64,000 nucleotides of DNA, from assembly GCF_000686025.1 (NCBI RefSeq), contig NZ_JMLQ01000009.1:62001-126000 (forward strand), read 5' to 3'. This stretch comes from Rhodococcus sp. UNC23MFCrub1.1 (lineage in GTDB: Bacteria > Actinomycetota > Actinomycetes > Mycobacteriales > Mycobacteriaceae). The translations under genes were made by a program, and so were the position numbers. Shown here piece after piece: positions 53,068 to 61,465 of the stretch. Positions within the stretch are counted from its first letter, which is position 1, and every line of letters starts with the position of its first letter. The notes under the pieces were generated by a model. That model saw only the letters and a list, made by a program, of their open reading frames with translations. It was not told the origin of the DNA and searched no databases.

Positions 53068-53119
53068 TTCCGCCGACCTGGGACTTCCCGGCGCCCGCGT
53101 GACTGCGTCGCAGGTCGGA

Positions 53120-53147
53120 GCGCCGCACACCTGTGGACAAGCGGCGC
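53120..53147. terminator. Weak hairpin after the DUF2342 gene
   Basis: A 7-bp inverted repeat (GCGCCGC/GCGGCGC) with a 14-base loop lies in the 124-base gap before the next gene. It is possibly an inefficient terminator. Confidence 0.3.
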
Positions 53148-53191
53148 GGGACACCCCCCGTCCGCAGTGTGGGGCGTGCCATCGTCTGCGC

Positions 53192-54073
53192 ATGACGGAG
53201 ACACGCCACGCGAGCTCGCCCGAGATCGCCCGCACGCGCGCCGACCGGGACGGCCTCCCGCACCTGGCCGAATCGGTCACGCTCCTCGTGCGCCGAGACG
53301 GTCGTCTGCAGGTCGGCTGGCATCCCGAGCGCCGGGTGGTCCTCACCCCGCCGGACGGCGTGACACCGGCCGTCATGGCCTCGGTGCTGCGTCTCCTGGA
53401 CGGACGACGGTCGATACCCGACGTCTACTGGCGTGCAGCCGAACTCGGCGTGGACGCGGCAGTGCTCACCGCGGTGCAGGCCGAACTCGAACGACTGGGC
53501 GTGCTCGGACGTCGTCGTCCGCGGTCGTCCGCCGTCCGCACGGTCCTCGTTCTGGGACGCGGTCCCCTGTCGGATGCGGTGTCCATCGGGTTGTCCCCGA
53601 CGGGCCGCGTCCAGCGCCGGCACGTGTCGCTCCCCCACAGACACGCGGACGTCGACTGCGTGGTCGTGGCGGACACCGTGCTCTGTGCTCCCGAGGTCTC
53701 CCGGGTGCTCATGGACGACGGCATCCCGCACCTTCCCGTGCGGCTGCGCGACGGCGTCGGCGTGGTGGGTCCGCTCGTCCTGCCCGGACACACGCCCTGC
53801 CTCGAGTGCGTCGAGCTGACGCGGTGCGACTACGACCGGGAATGGCCGCACCTCGCCGCGCAGCTACTCGGCACCGTCGGGTCCGCGAGCGGCGCCACCA
53901 TCGCCGCCACCGCGGCGTTCGCGGTCGCGCAGGTCACCGAGTTCCTCGACGCACACGCGGACTCGCCCGCACCGATGACCGTCGGGCACAGCCTGGAGGT
54001 GGACCTCGTCGCCGCGGTCACCCGCCGTCGCCGATGGCCGCGTCACCTGTTGTGCACCTGCGCTCGTCGGTGA
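53192..54073 (+). CDS. ThiF/cyclodehydratase-like protein with an N-terminal winged-helix (RRE-like) domain
   Basis: A 293-residue protein at the place of Rv3196. Residues about 20-105 look like a winged-helix leader-binding (RRE-type) domain: LLVRRDGRLQVGWHPERRVVL, then LLDGRRSIPDVYWRAAELG. The C-terminal part has a degenerate Rossmann stretch (VRTVLVLGRGPL) and a zinc-type cysteine pair HTPCLECVEL with LLCTC at the end, as in ThiF-like partners of azole-forming cyclodehydratases. No YcaO enzyme or precursor peptide is visible nearby. Its biological role is unknown. Confidence 0.75.
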   Translation: MTETRHASSPEIARTRADRDGLPHLAESVTLLVRRDGRLQVGWHPERRVVLTPPDGVTPAVMASVLRLLDGRRSIPDVYWRAAELGVDAAVLTAVQAELERLGVLGRRRPRSSAVRTVLVLGRGPLSDAVSIGLSPTGRVQRRHVSLPHRHADVDCVVVADTVLCAPEVSRVLMDDGIPHLPVRLRDGVGVVGPLVLPGHTPCLECVELTRCDYDREWPHLAAQLLGTVGSASGATIAATAAFAVAQVTEFLDAHADSPAPMTVGHSLEVDLVAAVTRRRRWPRHLLCTCARR

Positions 54074-54155
54074 CGGACGGTGTGACGTGTCACGGATGCG
54101 CGGCCGGTCTCGACCGGTCGCGGCGCGTCGGCCGATCGTCAGACATGATGGAGTC

Positions 54156-55466
54156 ATGCCCGACATCCCCCGCAGCAGTTCCGCCCGGACAGCCAAGCTG
54201 GCCAGCATCCCCCTCGGGATGGCAGGCCGCGCAGCGATGGGCTTCGGACGCAAACTCGCGGGCGGAAATCGTGCGGAGATCGACGCCGAACTCAGCGCCA
54301 AGGCCGCCCAACAGATGTTTGCCGTCCTCGGCGAACTCAAGGGCGGAGCGATGAAGTTGGGGCAGGCTCTCAGCGTCATGGAGGCGGCCGTACCCGAGGA
54401 GATGGCAGAGCCCTACCGCGAGGCGCTGACCAAGCTGCAGGCCGAGGCGCCCCCGATGCCGATCGCGACGGTCCACCGGGTGATGGATCAACAGCTCGGC
54501 ACCGGGTGGCGCTCGCGCATCTCCGACTTCGACGACACGGCCACCGCGTCGGCCTCCATCGGGCAGGTGCACAGAGCGACCTGGTCCGACGGTCGCGACG
54601 TGGCGGTCAAGATCCAGTACCCGGGTGCGGACGAGGCACTGAAGGCCGACCTCAAGACGCTGTCGCGTTTCGTCGGCATCCTCGGCACCATCGTGCCGGG
54701 TACCGACGTGAAGGCCGTCCTCGACGAGATGTCGGCGCGCACGGAGGAGGAACTCGACTACCGGATCGAAGGCGAGAACCAGCGTGCGTTCGCCGCGGTC
54801 TACGACGGGGACGAGAGATTCGCCGTGCCTCGTGTCGTGGCGAGTGCTCCCAAGGTGGTCATCACGGAGTGGATGGAAGGAACGTCACTCTCCTCCGTCA
54901 TCGCCACCGGAACCGCGGAGCAGCGCAACACCGCCGGCGAGAACCTGGCCCGCTTCCACTTCGAATCGGCGGAGCGCGTCCGCCGCATCCACGGCGATCC
55001 GCACCCCGGCAACTTCAAATTGCTCGCCGACGGCAGGCTCGGCGTCATCGACTTCGGTGCGTGCCTCACTCTCCCCGACGGTCTGCCCCCGGAACTCGGT
55101 CGGATGGTGCGACTCTCGCGCGACGAGGAGTTCGACGAGCTGACGGAACTGCTGCGCGAGACGGGATTCGTGATTCCCGGCCGCGAGGTCACCGAGCAGG
55201 AGATCGCCGACTATCTCCGCCCCTTCACCGATCCGATCAAGACCGAGTCGTTCCACTTCACTCGAAAGTGGCTGCAGGGCACGGCAGGCAAGGCCGCGGA
55301 CTTCAACGGTCCGCAGTTCCGTACGGCCCGGTCCCTCAATCTGCCGCCGCGGTACGCGGTGATCTTCCGCGTTCTCCTGGGATCGGTGGGCATCTGCGCC
55401 CAGCTCGACGCGAATGCTCCGTACATGGCGATTCTCACCGAGTGGATGCCCGGGTTCGCCGAGTAG
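54156..55466 (+). CDS. ABC1/AarF (UbiB) family atypical kinase
   Basis: A 436-residue kinase-like protein of the family that supports prenyl-quinone and lipid metabolism. The diagnostic KxGQ motif is GGAMKLGQALSV, the Ala-rich nucleotide loop ASASIGQVHRA replaces the usual glycine loop, VAVKIQYPG supplies the lysine, IHGDPHPGNFKL is the catalytic loop and GVIDFGACL is the DFG equivalent. The ATG at 54156 has GGAG very close by and a CATGAT -10 candidate just upstream. It is convergent with whiB7, matching Rv3197. Confidence 0.9.
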   Translation: MPDIPRSSSARTAKLASIPLGMAGRAAMGFGRKLAGGNRAEIDAELSAKAAQQMFAVLGELKGGAMKLGQALSVMEAAVPEEMAEPYREALTKLQAEAPPMPIATVHRVMDQQLGTGWRSRISDFDDTATASASIGQVHRATWSDGRDVAVKIQYPGADEALKADLKTLSRFVGILGTIVPGTDVKAVLDEMSARTEEELDYRIEGENQRAFAAVYDGDERFAVPRVVASAPKVVITEWMEGTSLSSVIATGTAEQRNTAGENLARFHFESAERVRRIHGDPHPGNFKLLADGRLGVIDFGACLTLPDGLPPELGRMVRLSRDEEFDELTELLRETGFVIPGREVTEQEIADYLRPFTDPIKTESFHFTRKWLQGTAGKAADFNGPQFRTARSLNLPPRYAVIFRVLLGSVGICAQLDANAPYMAILTEWMPGFAE

Positions 55467-55474
55467 CCGGGCGA

Positions 55475-55518
55475 CACCCGCACCGACCGTCAAGCACAGA
55501 CGACGGACGGTGCGGGTG
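55475..55518. terminator. Bidirectional terminator overlapping the whiB7 3' end
   Basis: A 17-bp stem with one mismatch (55475-55491 with 55502-55518, arm beginning CACCCGCACCG) and a 10-base loop lies between the convergent AarF-like gene and whiB7. One arm is inside the whiB7 coding sequence. Confidence 0.7.
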
Positions 55519-55834
55519 AAACCGGGTTCTTGCGGGGACGGCCGCGAGACCGCTTGCGCGCGATGACGACTCCCTGATCGAAGATCTCGCCGCCCCACAC
55601 TCCCCACGGCTCGGCACGGTCGAGCGCCGCGTCGAGGCACCCCGACCTGATGGGGCAGTGTGCGCACAGCTGCTTGGCGCGTTCGAGACGGTCGGGCGAC
55701 TCGGCGAACCAGAGATCCGGATCGGCTCGGCGGCACGGCAACTGATCTGCGACGAAGTCGTCGATGGCGGCCACGGACCGGTCGGTCGTGGTGTCGTCGG
55801 TGCGGCATGTCGTCCGGGTGGTGGCGGGTGACAC
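55490..55834 (-). CDS. whiB7: WhiB7 redox-sensing transcriptional regulator
   Basis: WhiB7 binds the primary sigma factor and activates intrinsic antibiotic-resistance genes. The 114-residue protein has the four iron-sulfur cysteines (C34, C57, C60, C66, in LPCRRAD and LCAHCPIRSGC), the turn motif GVWGGE and the WhiB7-specific AT-hook RGRPRKN at about 97-103. The GTG at 55834 has GAGGAG eight bases upstream. Translation and transcription are probably controlled by the 430-base leader annotated separately. It is next to uvrD2, as in mycobacteria. Confidence 0.95.
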   Translation of the reverse strand: MSPATTRTTCRTDDTTTDRSVAAIDDFVADQLPCRRADPDLWFAESPDRLERAKQLCAHCPIRSGCLDAALDRAEPWGVWGGEIFDQGVVIARKRSRGRPRKNPVSPAPSVVCA

Positions 55835-55924
55835 GTCGTTCTCCTCTTCTGCTGCGATTCACGGTGGTGTCGAACTCGACAGATCTGGCGAGATCCGTGA
55901 ACGGCGTCGAGGGGTGTCCCACGA

Positions 55925-55963
55925 CGAAGGCCACGGTTCGCAGGTGCGAATCCGTGGCCTTCG
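55925..55963 (-). terminator. Attenuator hairpin in the whiB7 leader
   Basis: An 11-bp or longer stem (arm CGAAGGCCACG, 55925-55963) sits 22 bases after the stop of the upstream ORF and about 90 bases before whiB7. It is placed to stop transcription unless ribosome behaviour on the upstream ORF changes folding, the arrangement established for mycobacterial whiB7. Confidence 0.75.
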
Positions 55964-55985
55964 ACGAAGGAATGCTGTGCGGTGC

Positions 55986-56189
55986 CTATCGAGTGATGTC
56001 CCGATCGACTCCGGTGCCCACGGATGCGCGATGCGCCCAGCGCTCGCGGTGACGGCGCGGCAAGGGTGCCACTCCGAAACCGGTCGTGCTCAGTGCGATT
56101 GCTTCGGCGACTGCGCCGGCTTTGTTCATGCCGGTGCTGCAGACGGCAGACTTCTGCTGCAGAAGCGCTGCGGTGGTGTAGATCTCCAC
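55986..56189 (-). CDS. Upstream ORF (67 codons) in the whiB7 leader
   Basis: A short frame begins at a GTG (56189) preceded by the near-perfect Shine-Dalgarno AAGGAGG at 56198-56204 and ends at a TAG at 55986-55988. The peptide starts MEIYTTAALLQQKSAV and ends Arg-rich (PRRHRERWAHR). In-frame extension to a GTG at 56237 is possible but lacks such a ribosome site. A short dyad (CTTCTGC/GCAGAAG) lies inside the frame and could take part in alternative folding. It is probably a regulatory uORF sensing ribosome inhibition. Confidence 0.7.
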   Translation of the reverse strand: MEIYTTAALLQQKSAVCSTGMNKAGAVAEAIALSTTGFGVAPLPRRHRERWAHRASVGTGVDRDITR

Positions 56190-56271
56190 GGGTGACACCT
56201 CCTTCGGCGGCGAGTCGGAATCGAGCAGGTCACGCACCGGAAACCCTCACGGGGCGCGCGGTACGAAATAC

Positions 56272-56308
56272 ACAGTAAACGGCTGCCTCAGACCGCACAA
56301 CCCTTTTT
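56272..56308 (-). promoter_or_regulatory. whiB7 promoter with A-tract activator element
   Basis: On the minus strand a TTGTGC -35 candidate (56295-56300) and a TACTGT -10 candidate (56272-56277) are exactly 17 bases apart. Immediately upstream of the -35 is an AAAAAGGG tract (56301-56308), which fits the AT-rich site bound by the WhiB7 AT-hook at its own promoter. The predicted transcript start is near 56265. Confidence 0.75.
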
Positions 56309-56326
56309 CGACCTGCGGAGATGCGC

Positions 56327-58456
56327 TCACTCGGTGGCGGAGAGACGGGCGTCGACGAGCGCCAAGACGTCGGCTCCGAACCGCTCGAGCTTCTTCGCCC
56401 CGATACCCGGGATCGCGACGAGCCCGCGATCATCGCGTGGCCGTTGCTCCGCGATGGCGGTCAGCGTGTTGTCGCTGAAGACCACGTAGGCAGGAACCTT
56501 GAGCGCTTTCGACGTCTCCGACCGCCAGGTCCGCAGGGATTCGAGCAGAGCGATGTCGACGTCGGACGGGCAGTTCTCACACCGGCCGAGCATGGTGGCC
56601 ACCGTGCCGATGACGGGCTTGCCGCACACACGGCAGACCGGCCGCTTCTTGTGGACGGTGGGTGCGGCGATGCGCGATGCGGGCGACGACTCGGGAACCA
56701 GGTCGACCAGGAACCGCGAACGCCGACGAGACTTGCGACCGCCCTCGTTGCGGGCCAGCGCCCAGGACAGTTCGAGGTGCTCCCTGGCGCGCGTCACACC
56801 CACGTACAACAGGCGACGCTCCTCCTCCACCGCGGCCTCGTCGGGCGACGAGTTGTTGTCTCCCAGAGCGTGACTGATGGGCAGCGTGCCGTCGGTGAGA
56901 CCGACGAGGAAGACCGCGTCCCATTCGAGTCCCTTGGCGGCGTGCAGTGACGCCAGCGTCACCCCCTCCACCACCGGAGGGTGCCGAGCCTCCGCGCGCA
57001 TCGCGAACTCACGCACCAGTCCCTCGAGATCGAGATCGGGTACCTGGACGACGAGATCCTCGGTCAGCGCGACGAGAGCCCGCAACGCAGCCCACTTCTC
57101 CCGCGCCTGAGCACCGTTGGGTTCCGTCGCCGACAGTCCCAGTGGAGCCAGCACCGCCTCCACGAGCCGCGGCAGGCCGGCCCCGCTGCGTGCGTCGGAC
57201 GGCAGGTCGTCCCGGGCGGCGCTCGATCGAACGGCGGCGACGGCCGACCGGACGTCCTGCCGCTGGAAGAAGCTCTCGCCGCCGCGGATCTGATACGGAA
57301 TTGCCAGATCCGTCAGCGCCTTCTCGTGCGCCTCGGAATGAGCGTTGATGCGATAGAGCACAGCGATCTCGGACGGCGCCGTGCCGGTACGGATCAACCG
57401 TTGAACGGTGCGCGCGACTCCCGCTGCCTCGGACACCTCGTCGTCGTACTCCACGAAGGTGGGGTCCCGTCCCGCCGCGCGCTGTCCGATGAGCTGGAGC
57501 CGTGTCCCCGCGATGCGCCCCTTCGCCGCGCCGATGACCTTGTTGGCGAGCTCGACGACCTCCGGAGTGGACCGGTAGTCGCGCTCGAGGCGCACCACCG
57601 TCGCCTCCGGGAACCGCCGCGAGAAGTCGAGCAGGAACCGCGGTGTGGCCCCGGTGAAGGAGTAGATGGTCTGGTTGGCGTCGCCGACCACCGTCAGGTC
57701 GTCCCGATCGCCCAGCCAGGCGTCCAACACACGCTGCTGCAGTGGAGTGACGTCCTGGTATTCGTCCACGACGAAGCACCGGTACCGCTCGCGGAACTCC
57801 TGTGCGACGGACGGGCTGTTCTCGAGCGCCGCCGCCGTGTGCAGCAGCAGATCGTCGAAGTCGAGGAGCACAGCATCGGGGTCGCGATTCTTGAGTTCCT
57901 CGTAACCCTCGTAGACCGCGGCGACACGATCCGCGTCGGTCGGCGTGTCGCGGTGCAGCCGCGCGGCGGCGGCCGGATAGTCCTCGGGCGCGATCAGCGA
58001 GGCCTTGGCCCACTCGATCTCACCCGCCAGGTCGCGGACACTGTCGGTGGACGTCGAGACGCCGGCAGCGGAGGCGGCCTGCCCGACGACGCCGAACTTG
58101 CGATCCAGCAGACGCCAGTCCGTGTTTCCCACGACCTGCGGCCAGAAGTACTTGAGCTGCCGCATCGCGGCGGCATGGAACGTGCGCGCCTGCACCTGCC
58201 CGTCGGACGACTGCCCCCGGATACCGAGGACGCGGAGCCGTTCGCGCATCTCCCCCGCAGCTCGCGCGGTGAACGTGACGGCGAGGACCTGACTCGGCTT
58301 GACGTGCCCGTCCGCGACGAGGTGGGCGATGCGACGGGTGATCGTCCTGGTCTTGCCGGTTCCTGCACCCGCGAGCACACACACGGGGCCTCGCGGAGCG
58401 AGCACGGCGGCCGACTGTTCGGGGTCGAGACCCTCCACCGCATCCCTGTCGTTCAC
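56327..58456 (-). CDS. uvrD2: ATP-dependent DNA helicase UvrD2
   Basis: A 709-residue SF1A helicase with Walker [18 protein letters not shown], motif [29 protein letters not shown], the arginine motif [12 protein letters not shown] and [19 protein letters not shown]. The C-terminus has a tetracysteine module (CRVCGK and CENC) and an HRDC domain (about 640-709), the features that separate UvrD2 from UvrD1. The GTG start at 58456 is used. It faces divergent mycoredoxin and ends 19 bases before the whiB7 promoter. Confidence 0.94.
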   Translation of the reverse strand: MNDRDAVEGLDPEQSAAVLAPRGPVCVLAGAGTGKTRTITRRIAHLVADGHVKPSQVLAVTFTARAAGEMRERLRVLGIRGQSSDGQVQARTFHAAAMRQLKYFWPQVVGNTDWRLLDRKFGVVGQAASAAGVSTSTDSVRDLAGEIEWAKASLIAPEDYPAAAARLHRDTPTDADRVAAVYEGYEELKNRDPDAVLLDFDDLLLHTAAALENSPSVAQEFRERYRCFVVDEYQDVTPLQQRVLDAWLGDRDDLTVVGDANQTIYSFTGATPRFLLDFSRRFPEATVVRLERDYRSTPEVVELANKVIGAAKGRIAGTRLQLIGQRAAGRDPTFVEYDDEVSEAAGVARTVQRLIRTGTAPSEIAVLYRINAHSEAHEKALTDLAIPYQIRGGESFFQRQDVRSAVAAVRSSAARDDLPSDARSGAGLPRLVEAVLAPLGLSATEPNGAQAREKWAALRALVALTEDLVVQVPDLDLEGLVREFAMRAEARHPPVVEGVTLASLHAAKGLEWDAVFLVGLTDGTLPISHALGDNNSSPDEAAVEEERRLLYVGVTRAREHLELSWALARNEGGRKSRRRSRFLVDLVPESSPASRIAAPTVHKKRPVCRVCGKPVIGTVATMLGRCENCPSDVDIALLESLRTWRSETSKALKVPAYVVFSDNTLTAIAEQRPRDDRGLVAIPGIGAKKLERFGADVLALVDARLSATE

Positions 58457-58544
58457 GTGGCCATCATGTCAGCCCGCACCGACACCGCCGGCGCGCCCAC
58501 CGCCCGATCGGAACAACCGTCGATGACTCCGCGTTGAGAGTTCC

Positions 58545-58820
58545 GTGACCACAGCACAGCAGAAAGACACAGCCCACGTGCCCGCAGTGACGATGTACTC
58601 GACGACCTGGTGCGGCTACTGCCGACGTCTCAAGACGCAGCTCGACGAGAACGGCATCGCCTACACGGAGATCGACATCGAGAAGGATCCCGCGTCCGCC
58701 GAGTTCGTCGGGAGCGTCAACAACGGAAACCACGTCGTGCCGACTCTGAAGTACGCCGACGGCTCCACTGCGACCAACCCCAGCCTCGCGCAGGTCAAGA
58801 AGGCCATCGGCCTGAACTGA
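58545..58820 (+). CDS. mrx1: Mycoredoxin (glutaredoxin-like, mycothiol-dependent)
   Basis: A 91-residue thioredoxin-fold oxidoreductase that reduces mycothiol mixed disulfides. The redox motif is CGYC (Cys23, Cys26) in YSTTWCGYCRRLK. The VPTLKYADGS cis-proline segment and the C-terminal ATNPSLAQVKKAIG are typical. The GTG start has GAGAG upstream. It corresponds to Rv3198A, between uvrD2 and nudC. Confidence 0.93.
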   Translation: MTTAQQKDTAHVPAVTMYSTTWCGYCRRLKTQLDENGIAYTEIDIEKDPASAEFVGSVNNGNHVVPTLKYADGSTATNPSLAQVKKAIGLN

Positions 58821-58840
58821 GCCGCGGGCGCTCGCGTTCG

Positions 58841-59743
58841 TCAGGACTCGAGCGCCGCCCACGACTCCACCATCGCGCGGGCGATGGAGATGCTTCCCGG
58901 AAGCAGGAGCGGAGCGTCCTTCGAGGCGCTCCAGTCCCCGGCGGCGAGGGCGGTGCGTATCTCGTCACGGGTGAACCATCGCGCCTCCGCGATCTCACCG
59001 TCGTTGAACGACAGCGGTTGTGCAGCGTTCGCGCGCGCCGCGAACCCGATCATCACCGAGCGCGGGAACGGCCAGGGTTGACTGCCGAGATAGGTGATGT
59101 CGGACACGTCGAGACCGACCTCCTCGCCCACCTCGCGGCTCACGCACGTCTCGAGCGACTCCCCCGCCTCCACGAAACCGGCGAGCACCGACATCCGACG
59201 CTCCGGCCACATCGGCTGGCGTGCGAGGAGGACGCGGTCCGCCCCGTCGTGCACGAGGACGATGATCGCCGGGTCGGACCGAGGCCACTCCTCGTGGCCC
59301 GTGAGGGTGCTGGTGCGGGACCACCCCGCCGACGAGAGCACGGTCGGTGATCCGTCGCGCGCACTGAACGCCGCTGACCGGTGCCAGTTCAACAACGCCA
59401 CCGCCGTCACGACCAGCCCCGCCGACGACTCCGTGAGGACGTCGCCGAACGACCGCAGATCCGTCACCTCGCCGGCGAGTGCGAAGACGGAGACCGCCCA
59501 GACGTGGTGGTCGTCGACGACTCCCAGGAACACCGCGTCCTCCGGCGGCGAGTCCGCCGTGTCGACGGCCGGCACGAGCGCCACTCGACCGTCCTCGACC
59601 GGCACGCGACCCTGACTGTCCACACGCAACAGCCGTGCGGTGGGCCACCCTGCGGCGAGTGCCGCGTCGTCGCGACGCAATTCCTCGGCGCGGTCGATCG
59701 GGGAACGCGAGAGCATGGGCTCGGACAGAAGTCGGAAGGACAC
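58841..59743 (-). CDS. nudC: NAD(+) diphosphatase NudC, zinc ribbon degenerate
   Basis: NudC splits NADH or NAD, and NAD caps on RNA, into mononucleotides. The 300-residue protein has the NUDIX box in AGFVEAGESLETCVSREVGEEVGL and the NudC signature SQPWPFPRSVMIGF. The region that normally carries four zinc cysteines (LNWHRSAAFSARDGSPTVL then TGHEEWPRSDPA) has none. Fold and catalytic residues otherwise look intact. The GTG start is at 59743. It lies convergent to mrx1 with a 20-base gap. Confidence 0.9.
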   Translation of the reverse strand: MSFRLLSEPMLSRSPIDRAEELRRDDAALAAGWPTARLLRVDSQGRVPVEDGRVALVPAVDTADSPPEDAVFLGVVDDHHVWAVSVFALAGEVTDLRSFGDVLTESSAGLVVTAVALLNWHRSAAFSARDGSPTVLSSAGWSRTSTLTGHEEWPRSDPAIIVLVHDGADRVLLARQPMWPERRMSVLAGFVEAGESLETCVSREVGEEVGLDVSDITYLGSQPWPFPRSVMIGFAARANAAQPLSFNDGEIAEARWFTRDEIRTALAAGDWSASKDAPLLLPGSISIARAMVESWAALES

Positions 59744-59803
59744 GTCACGACCCTACTGACCGGGTCCGACTGCGGCAGATCCGGTGCACCGCAGTGCGGC
59801 TGG

Positions 59804-60874
59804 TCAGTTGGAGACGCGTCGGATGTAGAGCAGTCTGTCGTCCGCCTCGATCGCATCGACCTCGGGCGAACCGACCCGCACCAGGCGACCGTCACGGACA
59901 ACACCGAGCACGATGTCCGACAGGTGGCGGGGCGATCCGCCGACCTCGTCGCGTTCGACCTCGCGCTCGGCGATCGCGAAGCCCGCCTCGGGGGTCAGCA
60001 GATCCTCCATCATCTCCACGACGCTCGGCGTGGTCGTCGCGATGCCCAGCAGTCGCCCGGCGGTCTCCGAGGAGACCACCACGGAATCGGCGCCCGACTG
60101 GCGCAGGAGATGCACGTTCTCCGCCTCGCGCACCGCGGCCACGATCTTCGCCTTGGGCGCGATCTCCCGCGCCGTGAGCGTCACCAGCACGGCGGTGTCG
60201 TCCCGGTTGGTCGCGACGATGATCGACGCGGCGTACTGAGCACCGGTCAGGCGCAGGACGTCCGACCGGGTGGCCGAGCCCTGCACGGTCACCAGGCCCA
60301 GGTTGCTCGCCGCGTCCAGGGACGACTGATCGGTGTCGACGACCACGATGTCCGAGGCCGACACCCCGTCTCCGAGCATCGCGGCGATCGCGGTGCGACC
60401 CTTCGTGCCGTACCCGACGACCACGGTGTGATTGCGCACGTTGCGCCTCCATCGCTGAATCTTGAACGCCTGGCGCGAACGTTCGGTGAGCACTGACAGG
60501 GTGGTGCCGACGAGCAGGATCAGGAAGAAGACGCGCAGCGGCGTGATGACCAGGATGTTCACCAGGCGCGCGGACGGGGTGATGGGCGCGATGTCGCCGT
60601 AGCCGGTGGTCGACAGCGACACGGTCGTGTAATAGAAAGCGTCGAGGAAGGACAGCTGATTGTCCTGGTTGTCGGCGTACCCGTCCCGGTCCACGTAGAC
60701 GACCATGGCGGCCACGAAGAGCGTGGCGAGCGCGATGATGATGCGCTGGTAGATCGCCCGCCAGGGGCTCTGCTCGAACTCCGGGATCCGCAGGACACCC
60801 ACCAGTGCGAAGTCGGGGCGATCCGTGAGTCCGGTGTCGGTGTTCAGCAGCCGATTCCGCAACCGTCCTGCCAT
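59804..60874 (-). CDS. Two-helix potassium channel with RCK/TrkA-N domain
   Basis: A 356-residue channel subunit. Helix 1 is at about 38-60, the pore loop has the selectivity filter TTGYGD, and helix 2 follows (ILVITPLRVFFLILLVG). The cytosolic RCK domain begins VVVGYGTKGRTAIAAML with a Rossmann fold and is followed by a TrkA-C-like end. It should form a tetramer gated by nucleotide or ion binding. It matches Rv3200c. The ATG at 60874 is chosen because conserved sequence begins soon after it. Confidence 0.9.
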   Translation of the reverse strand: MAGRLRNRLLNTDTGLTDRPDFALVGVLRIPEFEQSPWRAIYQRIIIALATLFVAAMVVYVDRDGYADNQDNQLSFLDAFYYTTVSLSTTGYGDIAPITPSARLVNILVITPLRVFFLILLVGTTLSVLTERSRQAFKIQRWRRNVRNHTVVVGYGTKGRTAIAAMLGDGVSASDIVVVDTDQSSLDAASNLGLVTVQGSATRSDVLRLTGAQYAASIIVATNRDDTAVLVTLTAREIAPKAKIVAAVREAENVHLLRQSGADSVVVSSETAGRLLGIATTTPSVVEMMEDLLTPEAGFAIAEREVERDEVGGSPRHLSDIVLGVVRDGRLVRVGSPEVDAIEADDRLLYIRRVSN

Positions 60875-61033
60875 GAATGTGGTCCTCGTCCGTCGCTCGT
60901 GGTCGTCGATCCGCCTCGTCGGCTGCCGTGACTGTATCGGAGCATCGAGCCGCCGACCCCCATCAGTCGCTGCAGAACTCCGGTGCTCCACCGTCCTGTT
61001 GGCAACGAGCAGACGATGGTGCAGGCTGCGACC

Positions 61034-61465
61034 ATGACGCTCCGCACCCTGCCGCTGCTCGATTCCGTTCGACTCCCGTCGCGCCGACGGGCGGCGGACA
61101 GGGCGGCGCAGCGACTCGCGGTCCTCCTCGGCGGAGCCGGTGTCCTGCACTTCGTCACACCGGCGCCGTTCGATTCCCAGGTGCCGCACGTGCTCCCCGG
61201 ATCACCGCGGACGTACACGTACGTGTCGGGAGTGGCGGAGCTCGGACTGGCGGCCGGACTGATCGTTCCCCGCACTCGTCGCCTGACCGGCGCCGCGGCC
61301 GCCGCCTTCTTCGTGGCCGTGTTCCCGGCCAACCTGCAGATGGCCGCGTCGTGGTTGCAGAGCGAGAAGACCTCGACCGCGATGAAGGTGGGGGTCGTGG
61401 CTCGACTGCCGCTGCAGATCCCGCTGATCACGCAGTCCTGGAAGGTGTACCGCGACGCGCGCTGA
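61034..61465 (+). CDS. DoxX-like membrane protein
   Basis: A 143-residue protein with four hydrophobic segments and the DoxX-type layout (GGAGVLHFVTPAPFDSQVP, VAELGLAAGLIVP, FFVAVFPANLQM). The family is linked to thiol redox and quinone biology, but the specific role is unknown. ATG 61034 has an AGG ribosome stretch. An ATG six codons upstream is possible. It ends directly against the convergent adnB-like stop. Confidence 0.8.
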   Translation: MTLRTLPLLDSVRLPSRRRAADRAAQRLAVLLGGAGVLHFVTPAPFDSQVPHVLPGSPRTYTYVSGVAELGLAAGLIVPRTRRLTGAAAAAFFVAVFPANLQMAASWLQSEKTSTAMKVGVVARLPLQIPLITQSWKVYRDAR

